Of a stretch of DNA of 64,000 bases, positions 18,715 through 27,593 are shown in pieces. Where the stretch lies: assembly GCF_020731145.1 (NCBI RefSeq), contig NZ_JAJFZN010000004.1, positions 479,202 through 543,201 of the forward strand, read 5' to 3'. The notes beneath the pieces are model-generated. The model was given only the letters and a program-made list of their open reading frames with translations, searched no databases and had not been told where the DNA came from. A program made the translations under genes and the position numbers. The DNA is from Sneathiella sp. HT1-7. GTDB lineage: Bacteria > Pseudomonadota > Alphaproteobacteria > Sneathiellales > Sneathiellaceae. Positions within the stretch are counted from its first letter, which is position 1. Each line of letters begins with the position of its first letter.

Positions 18715-18787
18715 TTTAATGACATTTATTATATTTATGACACGTAGTCTATTTATGACATTGACATCATTTATATGCGGTGTCAAT
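18715..18787. promoter_or_regulatory. four direct repeats with 18-bp period plus an inverted repeat, upstream of importer operon and tetR
   Basis: TTTAATGACA (18715), ATTTATGACA (18733), ATTTATGACA (18751) and the half-matching ATTTATATGC (18769) begin exactly 18 bases apart. Overlapping the right end, ATTGACA (18760-18766) and TGTCAAT (18781-18787) form a 7-bp inverted repeat. The array lies between the divergent PotA-type and TetR genes. It is best read as a multi-site operator for the adjacent TetR protein; binding is not shown by sequence alone. Confidence 0.6.
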
Positions 18788-18885
18788 ATTACTAATAGTG
18801 AATTTTTAGTCCGAACAAAAAACCCATCAGGTTTCGAGTTTTCTTGTCGAAAATTACACGAAATGAGGGTAGAACTGCGAACGTG

Positions 18886-19620
18886 ATGAAAAATTCAAAC
18901 ATAAAATCTTTTAGTCTCACGGAATTCCTCGTCCATCATTCAAAAAGTCTTAAAGGCAAACGCAAACGGTATCGCACGCGTGCGAAAATATTGATGGCAA
19001 CAGCACTTGAGATGGAACGGGTGGGGTTTGAAAATATGACAGTCGACGGCATCGTCGAGACTGTCGATATGGCGCGCGGAACCTTCTACTTATACTTTGA
19101 AAATCGTGCCGAAGCTGCAAAAGCCGTCATACGAAGATACGAAGCCCTTCGCCGTAGAATACGTCCAAAAAACAGCACAGCGCCAACAATTTACCAAAAA
19201 ATTCTGGAGTATAATCTTTATTATATTGGGGTTTACGTCAGAAATGCGGGACTGCTTGCCGGCCGTGAAATGCTGATGCGAGAAGCCCCTGAACTTAATT
19301 TGCGGCGCGATCAGATGGATGACAGATGGGCCCGTGTTGTCATGAGAGATCTCCACGCTAGGAATTGCATCACCACAGAGGACTTAAAAAGCCCGGCGAC
19401 AAGGCTGATGGTGCGCGCAACAATTTCTATGGTCGATGAGTTGCTTCGTGAAACTTTTGTCTACAAATCCCCGAGTATGGCTGAATTTACCACTGATGAG
19501 GAATTGGTTGCTGAAGCTATTTCTCTTGCATGGTATCGGATATTATATGGGAAAACACCTGACCTCAAGTTACTTGATAAAACCAGGTCCTTTGCAAAGA
19601 ACACATCAATGGCCGAATAG
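18886..19620 (+). CDS. TetR family transcriptional regulator
   Basis: 244 residues from the ATG at 18886; a TTG at 18844 or GTG at 18883 are alternatives and no strong RBS decides. The helix-turn-helix is visible as MTVDGIVETVDMARGTFYLY with the following FENRAEAAKA. An N-terminal arm rich in Lys/Arg (SLKGKRKRYRTRAK) precedes it. The gene is divergent from the PotABCD-like operon, with the 18-bp repeat array between them, so it probably controls that operon and itself. The amidohydrolase follows 80 bases downstream on the same strand. Confidence 0.8.
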   Translation: MKNSNIKSFSLTEFLVHHSKSLKGKRKRYRTRAKILMATALEMERVGFENMTVDGIVETVDMARGTFYLYFENRAEAAKAVIRRYEALRRRIRPKNSTAPTIYQKILEYNLYYIGVYVRNAGLLAGREMLMREAPELNLRRDQMDDRWARVVMRDLHARNCITTEDLKSPATRLMVRATISMVDELLRETFVYKSPSMAEFTTDEELVAEAISLAWYRILYGKTPDLKLLDKTRSFAKNTSMAE

Positions 19621-19700
19621 CATCCTTTGAAAGGAATACGCGTCAACACTTTCTGCCGGCGACCAATTGTGAATTACTTTTTGTGCTAGGGAATAACAAA

Positions 19701-20741
19701 ATGACAACATTACCAACAAATCATGACTGGCTTAACCTCACAGTTGAAGAAACACTGGAACCCGATCTGCCAATTTGCGACCCGCATCATCATTTGTGGG
19801 AATTCCGCCCTCTGAGGGCATCGCACAAATACCTCCTCGACGAAATACTGTCAGACATTTATAGCGGCCATAATATCGTCTCAACCGTCTTCATCGAATG
19901 CGGCGCCATGTACCGGTCGACAGGTCCGGAAGAAATGATGCCGGTTGGCGAAACAGAATTCGTCAACGGCATTGCCGCAATGAGCGCGTCTGGTCTCTAT
20001 GGCGACGCACGTGTTGCCGCCGGGATCGTGGGCTTGGCTGACCTGATGCTCGGAGATGCTGTCGCCCCTGTGCTGGATGCACATATCGCGGCGGGTGGCG
20101 GACGTTTTCGCGGCATTCGTCATCGCGCTCCGTGGGATGCAAGCGATGATGTACCTAATGCCCAACCAACGACAATTGAGAATGTGTACCTGAATTCGAA
20201 ATTTCGCGAAGGATTCGCCAATCTTGCACCGCGAAATCTAAGCTTTGAGGGTTGGTGTTACCATCCGCAAATCCCGCAGCTGACGGATCTTGCCCATGCC
20301 TTTCCGGAGACAACAATAATCCTCAATCATTTCGGAGGCCCATTGGGCATTGGACCTTACAAAGGTAAACGGGATGAGTATTTTCCTGCTTGGAAAAAAG
20401 CCATAGCTGACTTGGCCGAATGCCCAAATGTCGTTGCAAAACTAGGAGGCCTGGCAATGGAAATTAACGGCTTTGACTGGCATTTGAATGAGCGCCCGCC
20501 CTCAAGTCTTGAGCTGATGGAAGCAACCCGACGGTTTTATGAACATACGATCGAACAGTTTGGTACTGATCGCTGCATGTTCGAATCCAATTTCCCGGTC
20601 GACAAAGTAACCTGCAGTTACAATGTGCTGTGGAACTCCTTCAAACGTCTGACGGCCAACTATAGCGATGCGGAGAAAGCCGACCTTTATTACAACACCG
20701 CAGCCCGTGTGTATCGGTTAGATAACCCTAAAAATTCTTGA
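19701..20741 (+). CDS. amidohydrolase, COG3618 TIM-barrel metal-dependent hydrolase
   Basis: 346 residues from the ATG at 19701, which has AGGGA eight bases upstream; a GTG at 19683 is less likely. The metal-binding DPHHHLWEF motif near the N-terminus, the late NHFGGP motif and the FESNFPVDK aspartate region are typical of COG3618 (lactonase/dicarboxylate-lactone hydrolase relatives). It probably hydrolyses a lactone or amide made from the imported compound. It is co-oriented with tetR and possibly co-transcribed. The substrate is unknown. Confidence 0.75.
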   Translation: MTTLPTNHDWLNLTVEETLEPDLPICDPHHHLWEFRPLRASHKYLLDEILSDIYSGHNIVSTVFIECGAMYRSTGPEEMMPVGETEFVNGIAAMSASGLYGDARVAAGIVGLADLMLGDAVAPVLDAHIAAGGGRFRGIRHRAPWDASDDVPNAQPTTIENVYLNSKFREGFANLAPRNLSFEGWCYHPQIPQLTDLAHAFPETTIILNHFGGPLGIGPYKGKRDEYFPAWKKAIADLAECPNVVAKLGGLAMEINGFDWHLNERPPSSLELMEATRRFYEHTIEQFGTDRCMFESNFPVDKVTCSYNVLWNSFKRLTANYSDAEKADLYYNTAARVYRLDNPKNS

Positions 20742-20805
20742 ACGGACTTCGTCATGGTACGGTGTACAAGGGGTTAAACTCCATGTTGAACCGCGAAGGG
20801 GTCAT

Positions 20806-21003
20806 GTGTTGAATCTTCGGTCCAACCGTATCCTGCATATTTCGCAACATGTTTCGCGGCCGCTCAAAGAAAAATATATTGTAAATGAAGTTGCATACCA
20901 ATGGGTGTTTGGAGATGACGAACGGATACGCCGCTGCTTATTACGCTTGCTTCACGTATCACCGAGCGATTACCGCCAACGCATTGCACAACTGGCCAGA
21001 TAA
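20806..21003 (+). pseudogene. remnant of an AraC/GlxA-type regulator (C-terminal HTH end)
   Basis: About 65 codons in one frame end with VFGDDERIRRCLLRLLHV and SPSDYRQRI. These match the last helix-turn-helix of GlxA-type AraC regulators (usual form GFGS.ER.RR.F.R..GVSP.DYR.RF). The N-terminal amidase-like domain and the first helix-turn-helix are missing, and no good start exists. It occupies the 346-base gap between the amidohydrolase and the ligase. It is read as a decayed regulator gene; nothing else is recognisable in the gap. Confidence 0.65.
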
Positions 21004-21087
21004 ATGCCTCTGGCGACTTTCTCAGAACACAAGGGCGAAGCTGTCAGACGAAGAACACCTTGTCTTTGACTGGTGAAAAATACCCAT

Positions 21088-22701
21088 CTAACTTTTGGGC
21101 AGATTCTCCTGAAAATATCTGATTGCCTGATCGCGCAGTTTCGTCTTTTGAATCTTCAAACCATTTGCGCTTTCGGTTGTTGGAAAAGCATCAACTACGA
21201 TCACTCTGAGCGGAACCTTGTAGTGCGCCAACGATGATTTTGCATTGCTGATAACGTCTTCTTCGTTTGGCGGGCGCGCCGCATCGGTGCCGATAACAAA
21301 AGCAACGGGCCGCGTTTTTCCCTCAAACTCTATGCCGACAACCTGGCATTTTTCGACGGAGTCATTTTGCTCGATCACTTCCTCAATTTCTTTCGGATCT
21401 GTGAGAAATCCGGAAAGACGAAGGAAGTCCCCGTTTCGCGCCATATAGACATAGGTACCGTCGTCACGGACATAGCCCACATCGTTACTATGGAAAAATC
21501 CTTCTTCGTCGATGGCCTTAGATGTCGCCTCTTTATTGCGGAAGTAACCAATAAAGTTTGTCGGTGCCCGAAATTCCATGACACCGACTTCATTGGTCGC
21601 GCACAGATCACCAATTTCCGTATTGCGTACCCGAATTTCTGTCAACTCGCTGGCGAATTTCCCGCCCCCTTGCAGCCGCTGATCAATCGGCAAGGACAGA
21701 GGTTGTGTTGATAAAATGGCGTGAAGTTCGCTAGCTCCATAAAGCCCCACTAAAGGAACGCCTGAGGTGGCCATCTGACGCAGTTTATCTTCCATGCCCG
21801 GCGTGAAGGAGGCAAAGCCGCAAATTCGCGCGTGAGCTAAAGCTTCTTTATCCTTTTGCCATATCTGCAGATACATCTCGTCACTTCCAAACAGATGCGT
21901 TATTGCATTCGCTTTTGCCGTCCGGATAAGCAGGTCGATATTAAACTGGGTATTTAGGTAGACCGGTGCACCGCTCGCAATTGCGGCCAATGTAGGGCTC
22001 AAACCAAAGACACCACAAAAAGGCATAACGGCGAGAAACCGCGCGCCTTCCTTATCAAAACCCATTGCTTTTGCACAATTATTCGCATGGAGCGCGACGG
22101 CGCGCTGTATATGAACAACAAGCTTCGGCGCATTGGTCGTACCAGAGGTTGTAAACAGCAGGATTGGACTATCTGGCCGTCCAACAGAGTCTGGCGCCGG
22201 CAAGGACGCATCCATTGTAAAGCTATCAATCTCGATTTTATTCAAGGGACGAAGCTGTTCGCTGTCCTGATCTATGCAAGCGAACATTTCCAGTTCTGGC
22301 AGCTCTGAAAAATCCAGCTCAGAAATCAGGCCATGGAAATCCGTGTAACTGTTCTGCCCCTCAAATATCAGCATCTTTGCACCGCTGGATTTGAGAATAT
22401 GCTGAAGCTCCGCCGTGCGATAACGGGTATTCACCGCCCCAACGATGGCGCCAATCCGGGCGCAAGCAAACAGCAACGCCATCCATTCAATTTTATTCGG
22501 GAGCCAGATGGCAACCCTGTCACCTTCGATAATACCGCGCGAGGCAAGCCAGGCGGCACTAGCGGACACCATTTTCTCAAATGCGGAGGGAGAAATTGCC
22601 GTTCCATCCTCCAAAACGAAAATGGGGCGGATATCCCCCGCCTTCTCCGACGCAATTCGATCCTTGAGTGCGCTATCGAAAGTGAGCTCTGTGAACGCCA
22701 T
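21088..22701 (-). CDS. AMP-forming acyl-CoA ligase
   Basis: 537 residues. The ATP motif is FTTSGTTNAPKLV, followed by the GLYGASELHA adenylate region and a late TESANGLKIQKTKL lysine region. It belongs to the acyl-CoA synthetase superfamily, but the ATP loop is unusual in having NAPK rather than GxPK. It is the last gene of the Liv-type operon; its ATG shares one base with the livF stop (TAATG). It likely activates the carboxylic acid brought in by that transporter. No substrate can be named. Confidence 0.75.
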   Translation of the reverse strand: MAFTELTFDSALKDRIASEKAGDIRPIFVLEDGTAISPSAFEKMVSASAAWLASRGIIEGDRVAIWLPNKIEWMALLFACARIGAIVGAVNTRYRTAELQHILKSSGAKMLIFEGQNSYTDFHGLISELDFSELPELEMFACIDQDSEQLRPLNKIEIDSFTMDASLPAPDSVGRPDSPILLFTTSGTTNAPKLVVHIQRAVALHANNCAKAMGFDKEGARFLAVMPFCGVFGLSPTLAAIASGAPVYLNTQFNIDLLIRTAKANAITHLFGSDEMYLQIWQKDKEALAHARICGFASFTPGMEDKLRQMATSGVPLVGLYGASELHAILSTQPLSLPIDQRLQGGGKFASELTEIRVRNTEIGDLCATNEVGVMEFRAPTNFIGYFRNKEATSKAIDEEGFFHSNDVGYVRDDGTYVYMARNGDFLRLSGFLTDPKEIEEVIEQNDSVEKCQVVGIEFEGKTRPVAFVIGTDAARPPNEEDVISNAKSSLAHYKVPLRVIVVDAFPTTESANGLKIQKTKLRDQAIRYFQENLPKS

Positions 22702-23417
22702 TAGTAAAGTTCCATAAGCCGTTCGTTGTCCTGAAGCTCATCGGGGAGTCCCTCCCAGATCATCGCGCCTGATTTCATGACAACCGCCCGATCGGAAATT
22801 TTAAGCGCTTCCCGGACATTCTGTTCTACCAAAAGGATAGAGAGTTTCTCCCGTTGTTGCAGAGCGCGGATCGGCGCAAGAAGATCCTGAAATAGCTTTG
22901 GTGCCAATCCGATCGACGGCTCATCCATGAGCAGAATACGTGGCCGGTTAAGGAGTGCCCGGCCAATCGATACCATCTGCTGTTGACCGCCGGACAGGGT
23001 TCCGGCAGGACGGTTCATGAATTCCTTGATCGCGGGCAGGATTTCAAGCACCCACTCAACCCGGTCTGACTGTTCCTTTTTGGGAACTCCCGCCGCATGC
23101 ATGCCAAGAGAAAAGATATCACGCACCGTAAGGCTGGGGAAAACCCCGCGCCCTTCCGGCACCATGGCAACGCCACGATCAGCAATTTCGCGGGCAGTTT
23201 CTTTCGTCGTTTCCTTGCCATCAATTGTGATGGCGCCCGACTCTGAACCTAGAAGACCAAACATGCATTTCAGCAGTGTCGACTTCCCTGCCCCGTTATG
23301 ACCGATCAGACACAAGACCTCATCCTCCCGGAGTTCAACCGAAATGTCATTGATGGCGGGATGCCCGCCATACCCGGCGGTGATATTTTGTGTAGCCAGA
23401 ACGACAGATTTACTCAT
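22701..23417 (-). CDS. livF: branched-chain-type ABC transporter ATPase LivF
   Basis: 238 residues with Walker A GHNGAGKST, signature LSGGQQQMVSIGRAL and Walker B ILLMDEPSIGLAP. The sequence VPEGRGVFPSLTV before the signature is typical of LivF. It overlaps livG by 4 bases at its start and the ligase by 1 base at its end. It is one of the two ATPases of the importer. Confidence 0.88.
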   Translation of the reverse strand: MSKSVVLATQNITAGYGGHPAINDISVELREDEVLCLIGHNGAGKSTLLKCMFGLLGSESGAITIDGKETTKETAREIADRGVAMVPEGRGVFPSLTVRDIFSLGMHAAGVPKKEQSDRVEWVLEILPAIKEFMNRPAGTLSGGQQQMVSIGRALLNRPRILLMDEPSIGLAPKLFQDLLAPIRALQQREKLSILLVEQNVREALKISDRAVVMKSGAMIWEGLPDELQDNERLMELY

Positions 23418-24178
23418 GTGCGCTCTCCAAAGTAAATTGCTCTCAGTTCGGGGTCATTCAGAACGCTTTGCGGCTCTCCATCCGCCAACAGTTTTCCCCG
23501 GTCAAGAAACGCAATCCGGTCAGAAATACCAATAACAATATCGAGGTTATGCTCGATAATACAAACGGTCACACCCTGTTTCACTTCTTCGCGCAAAATC
23601 TCCAGAAATTTCTCGTAAGAATTTGGATCAAGGCCCGACGCCGGTTCATCCAACAGCCAAAGCCGCGCATCAGTTGCCATTACCCGCGCCATGGATAGAA
23701 ATTTTCGCTCCGCATAGGCTAGATCTTTTGCCCGTATCTTACGCTTTGTAAAAAGACCCGCACGGTTCAGGGCATATTCCACTTTTTCACGGCGGGCTGT
23801 ACGCTGGCTCTTAGTCAGGGGAACAGGCACGGAATTATCTTCGACCGATGTCAGGATATTATCTTCAACAGACATTTCATTGAACAGACGTAAATCCTGA
23901 AATGTTCTCAATATACCGGCGCGGGCCGCCTGATAGGGTTTAATCTTGTTGATCGGATTACCGAGCCATTTAATGGATCCGCTATCCTTTAACAATTCAC
24001 CGGTGATCAAGTTGAAAAGCGTCGTCTTGCCGGCCCCATTTGGCCCGACAAGGGTGGTAATAATACCCGCACGTAAATCCATAGAGACATCGTCGACGGC
24101 CTTTACGCCCCCGAAAGCCTTGTCAACATTACGAATTTCCATAAGGATTTCTTGCGTGTCCGCAGTTGATGCAACCAT
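23414..24178 (-). CDS. livG: branched-chain-type ABC transporter ATPase LivG
   Basis: 254 residues with Walker A GPNGAGKTT, the AGILRTFQDLRLF Q-loop and Walker B LWLLDEPASGLDP. The signature is degenerate: DLAYAERKFLSMARVMA replaces the normal LSYGQQR-like block, a variation seen in some aromatic-acid transporters. It overlaps livM by 1 base and livF by 4 bases. It pairs with LivF on the cytoplasmic face. Confidence 0.86.
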   Translation of the reverse strand: MVASTADTQEILMEIRNVDKAFGGVKAVDDVSMDLRAGIITTLVGPNGAGKTTLFNLITGELLKDSGSIKWLGNPINKIKPYQAARAGILRTFQDLRLFNEMSVEDNILTSVEDNSVPVPLTKSQRTARREKVEYALNRAGLFTKRKIRAKDLAYAERKFLSMARVMATDARLWLLDEPASGLDPNSYEKFLEILREEVKQGVTVCIIEHNLDIVIGISDRIAFLDRGKLLADGEPQSVLNDPELRAIYFGERT

Positions 24179-25068
24179 TACTCTTTTCCTGTTTCAGATT
24201 GCTTCTTGCGCCCAACAATTCCGCCTGGCCGATATATCATGAGCAACGCCATTCCAAGGCCATATATGATTTGCTGGATTGATCCGATCTCTGTTTGCGG
24301 AAGGAAATCCAGGTAACTGATCAAGCTCGGCAGCAAGAGCAACAACGCGGCCCCGACAATTGGTCCGGCCTGCGTTCCTGTTCCGCCAATGATCACCATA
24401 GCCATAATCAAAACGGAGGTATCAAGCTTGAAGCTTTCCACATTGATGAAGCTGAGATAGCTCGCATATAGAACTCCCGCCACTGCCGTCAGTGCGGATG
24501 AAATAACAACGGAAATGGTTTTAATGAGCGGGACGTTTTTGCCAAATGCCGCCGCCGCACTTTCGCTATCACGAATGGCCCGAAGGCTACGTCCAAAGCT
24601 TGAATGAACAAGGCGGTTTATGATGAAAAGGATAATGATCAGCGCACCTACCGTCACAAAGATAAACTGGCTGGGCTTGAACACCTCAAAACCCGCTACA
24701 TCCAGAGGCGGAATTCCGATCAACCCGCCAATGCCTCCGGTCACACTTTTCCATTCCGAAAAAATAGTGACGGCCAGAACCTGCAATCCCAGCGAAGCCG
24801 CCACGAAATACTCGCCGCGCACACGCAGGGCCGGCAAGGCAAGTATCAGGGAAAGGATGGCACCTGCCGCCATAGCCACGGGCAGGGTGACAAAGATTGA
24901 CGCATTTACATGCATCGCCATAAAGGTGCCCGCATAGGCCCCAACGCCGAAAAACACAGCATGCGCAAGAGAGTAAATTCCGGCATACCCCATAATGAAA
25001 TTAAGGGTGACGCCAAGGATTGAATAGATTGAGATAAGAATGACGAGATTCAGGAGATAAGCTTCCAC
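24178..25068 (-). CDS. livM: branched-chain-type ABC permease LivM
   Basis: 296 residues from the GTG at 25068, which has the strong site GAGGAGGGG six bases upstream. A longer frame from 25125 would run into livH and is rejected. Around nine hydrophobic spans are present, with the LivM motif GYAGIYSLAHAVFFGVGAY and the coupling loop RAIRDSESAAAAFG. It forms the membrane channel with LivH. Confidence 0.86.
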   Translation of the reverse strand: MEAYLLNLVILISIYSILGVTLNFIMGYAGIYSLAHAVFFGVGAYAGTFMAMHVNASIFVTLPVAMAAGAILSLILALPALRVRGEYFVAASLGLQVLAVTIFSEWKSVTGGIGGLIGIPPLDVAGFEVFKPSQFIFVTVGALIIILFIINRLVHSSFGRSLRAIRDSESAAAAFGKNVPLIKTISVVISSALTAVAGVLYASYLSFINVESFKLDTSVLIMAMVIIGGTGTQAGPIVGAALLLLLPSLISYLDFLPQTEIGSIQQIIYGLGMALLMIYRPGGIVGRKKQSETGKE

Positions 25069-25081
25069 AGTATTCCCCTCC

Positions 25082-25951
25082 TCAATGCGCCGAAGAACGA
25101 CCCAAAAGGCCGGACGGACGAACAATAATAAAGAGGAACAAAATTGCGAAGGTTACTGCCTCGGTCCATTGCGAATCCACATAAAGAAGTGCAAGGCTTT
25201 CTGCTAGACCAAGGGCAAGTCCGGCAAGCAATGTCCCTGCGACACTCCCGATACCGCCAACAATTGTTGCAGCGAGGGAGATCAGCATGACATGATGTCC
25301 CATCGCCGGATTCAAGCCCGACGTTGCGCCAGAAATAATTGCGGCCGGTACGACGAGAATTGAGCCAATCGTAAAGGCACAGGCAGATATAAAGCGCGGA
25401 TTCAAGCCAAATACCCGAACGAGTTCCGGATTATCCGACAAGGCCCGCAGCGCCTTTCCCATCTGGCTGTACTTGAGAAAACACCAGAGAATACCAAAGA
25501 AAATAGCTGCGCAAATCATCGATATCCACGCCAAGGGTGAGACATAGAGCCCATCCATTAACTCGACGGAAAAGGAAAGTGGTGTCTGTACGGTGACATA
25601 ACCACGACCAAACACCATCCCAATGACATTCTGGACAACAATACCGATGCCAAAGGAGGCAACAAATACAGTGAAGAAGGAGCCTTCATCGCGCTGGATA
25701 GGAACATAGACGAACCTGTTCAGAAGCAACCCGAAGATTATGGCCCCTGCCGTCGCGGCGATAATCCCCAAGATCAGGCCATACCCGGATACATTCACAA
25801 AGTAGAAGAGATACGCGGCAATAATGAAAGTTGCCCCATGCGCAAAGTGAAATATCCGGGTGGAACCGAAAATCAGGGAAAATCCGACGGCTGTAAGTGC
25901 ATAGAGAGCACCGGTCTGAAGACCGGTGATCGTCAGCTGTAACGCAAGCAT
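25082..25951 (-). CDS. livH: branched-chain-type ABC permease LivH
   Basis: 289 residues, strongly hydrophobic, with the typical start TITGLQTGALYALTAVG and the coupling loop KALRALSDNPELVRVFG. It lies 17 bases downstream of the binding-protein gene and 13 bases upstream of livM. It is an inner-membrane permease of the high-affinity branched-chain amino acid/aromatic acid class. Confidence 0.87.
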   Translation of the reverse strand: MLALQLTITGLQTGALYALTAVGFSLIFGSTRIFHFAHGATFIIAAYLFYFVNVSGYGLILGIIAATAGAIIFGLLLNRFVYVPIQRDEGSFFTVFVASFGIGIVVQNVIGMVFGRGYVTVQTPLSFSVELMDGLYVSPLAWISMICAAIFFGILWCFLKYSQMGKALRALSDNPELVRVFGLNPRFISACAFTIGSILVVPAAIISGATSGLNPAMGHHVMLISLAATIVGGIGSVAGTLLAGLALGLAESLALLYVDSQWTEAVTFAILFLFIIVRPSGLLGRSSAH

Positions 25952-25968
25952 TTGCTACCTATTTCTAC

Positions 25969-27111
25969 TTATTTGCCGAAATCGATTGTATCGATAACTT
26001 CAGGCTTGCCGTTCTTGACGACTTTCACCTGAATGGGGAACAACAATGTGCCGTTGCTCTGGAAGGAAACTGTTCCACCGACCAGATCAAAGCTGCCCAT
26101 TTCTTGACGTTTCGCCAGCAAATTAGCTCCGGTTACTTCTTTACCCTCAGCTTCCAGTGCCTGCGCCAAGATCGCATACAACAGCGTCGCGTTGTAATAG
26201 TTGACGTTATAGGCTGTCGGATCGCGATCATATTTCGCTTTGTAGTCTGTGACAAACCGCTTGGTGACTGGATCGTCGGACTTGTAGTTCACGCCCTGGC
26301 CCGTCGTGATAATGCCTTCGGTTTCCGGCAGAGCAAGTGCGTCCGGCACAAGATAACCTGAATATGTGACAAGTTGCTGATCCACGCCATTGTCCCGCAG
26401 TTGCTTGACGATCTGGATTTGCTGGGCACCGTAGCTGGCGATATAGACTGCATCCGGCTTGGCCGCACGAACCTTCGCGGCGATCCCAGAAAATTGCTGC
26501 GCTGTCGTGGGAACAGACATTGTTTCCACCAACTCACCGCCCGAATCTTTCAACGTGGCTTCCAGCTCTTCAAGGATAGAATTACCGAAGGGGTCATCGA
26601 TGTAGATAAGCACGACACGCTTAATGCCTTTTTCTTTAATAAGATAAGGCATTACCGCACGAACTTCTAGATTAACGAGAGGAATAACATTCCAGAAATA
26701 TTCCCCGAGAGCGGCTAGATCGGGACCAACGCCCCCACCATTTACGGCAACAACTTCATTCCGCGTTCCCAGTGTGGAAATCGCTTTTGATACGCCAGTG
26801 AAAGCGGAGAGAACATAAGGAACATTCGTGACATTCACGAGCTTTGTCATTCCGACAACTGCCGGCTGCGGGAGGCCCTGGCTGTCCTCATACGCAATCG
26901 ACATCGGACCGCTCAGCATTTTGTCCGCATTGATATGGTCAACCGCGAGATCAGAGCCGGACATGAAGACGTCGCCATATGTCGCGTTAGGACCGCTTAG
27001 CGGAAAGAGAGCGCCGATTGTATGATCTTCAGCTGACGCCGATCCGGGAATAAGGAAACCGAGACACGATATGACAGAAAATACAGCAAATAGATTTTTC
27101 ATCTTTTTCAT
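25969..27111 (-). CDS. LivK-type periplasmic substrate-binding protein
   Basis: 380 residues with a signal peptide (FAVFSVISCLGFLIPGSASA) and the mature start HTIGALFPLSGPNATYGD, typical of type I periplasmic amino-acid-class receptors. It heads the leftward operon livK-H-M-G-F-ligase. The terminal CoA ligase implies that the ligand is a carboxylic acid, perhaps aromatic, rather than leucine; this is inference. A TTGACA on the minus strand at 27176-27181 is a possible -35 box, but the -10 is weak. Confidence 0.83.
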   Translation of the reverse strand: MKKMKNLFAVFSVISCLGFLIPGSASAEDHTIGALFPLSGPNATYGDVFMSGSDLAVDHINADKMLSGPMSIAYEDSQGLPQPAVVGMTKLVNVTNVPYVLSAFTGVSKAISTLGTRNEVVAVNGGGVGPDLAALGEYFWNVIPLVNLEVRAVMPYLIKEKGIKRVVLIYIDDPFGNSILEELEATLKDSGGELVETMSVPTTAQQFSGIAAKVRAAKPDAVYIASYGAQQIQIVKQLRDNGVDQQLVTYSGYLVPDALALPETEGIITTGQGVNYKSDDPVTKRFVTDYKAKYDRDPTAYNVNYYNATLLYAILAQALEAEGKEVTGANLLAKRQEMGSFDLVGGTVSFQSNGTLLFPIQVKVVKNGKPEVIDTIDFGK

Positions 27112-27593
27112 TGAGGGAACCTGTTCGTTTGTTTTTGATTTTTGTTCCGCCTAAAATGATTTCTTTTGCCCGTCATGTCAACTTGAGAGTGGCCGTCGAA
27201 ACCCTACTATTGAATTTGCCTCAAGAAATGGCACGCCGACGCATTTGTTGTTTGAGCATGAGCCCGCACATCCGCCTGCAATTGGAGGCGCATAAATCCC
27301 AGCGATTTCCTTAAGCCAACATTGTGACACCTCGCAGACAGCAGACCATTATCTATTGAGATGTCATCCAGAGGTGCTTTACCTCGTTCGTCTGATGATG
27401 GCGTGCCACCATCGAGACTAGCAAGCCTCGGTTCAAGGCACGAGCAGTCAATAAACATCTAGAACAGATATTTCATAAACTGGGCGTCGACAAAAAAACT
27501 TCTGCGGCAGTGATGGCGATCAGCATTTGTAGAAAAATAGTTGGAACTTGAATAGAGCTTACATTTCAGGCAGCGCCATACATAATCACGCTG
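27112..27593. other. 482-base gap with no recognised gene
   Basis: This lies between the LivK-type gene and the GntR gene. The right-hand edge of livK probably holds its promoter. An 83-codon open frame on the minus strand (27207-27458) has no recognisable domain, no RBS and no family resemblance that I can see. The rest shows nothing supportable. Confidence 0.5.

Noticed and set aside
18715..18780. CRISPR-like or iteron array
   Set aside because: Only four units of about 10 conserved bases, no spacers of CRISPR type, and no cas or rep genes; better explained as an operator.
18697..18786. 30-residue N-terminal extension of the PotA-type ATPase
   Set aside because: It runs through the direct-repeat control region and has unusual Asn/Ile/Val-rich residues; the ATG at 18696 has a better RBS and matches family length.
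20885..21076. 63-codon frame overlapping the AraC remnant
   Set aside because: It is an out-of-frame shadow of the remnant and resembles no protein family.
25069..25125. Longer LivM start overlapping livH
   Set aside because: A GTG at 25068 with GAGGAGGGG upstream fits better and gives the normal protein length.
27207..27458. 83-codon open frame on the minus strand
   Set aside because: No RBS, no recognisable domain and no operon context; it lies in an otherwise empty gap.
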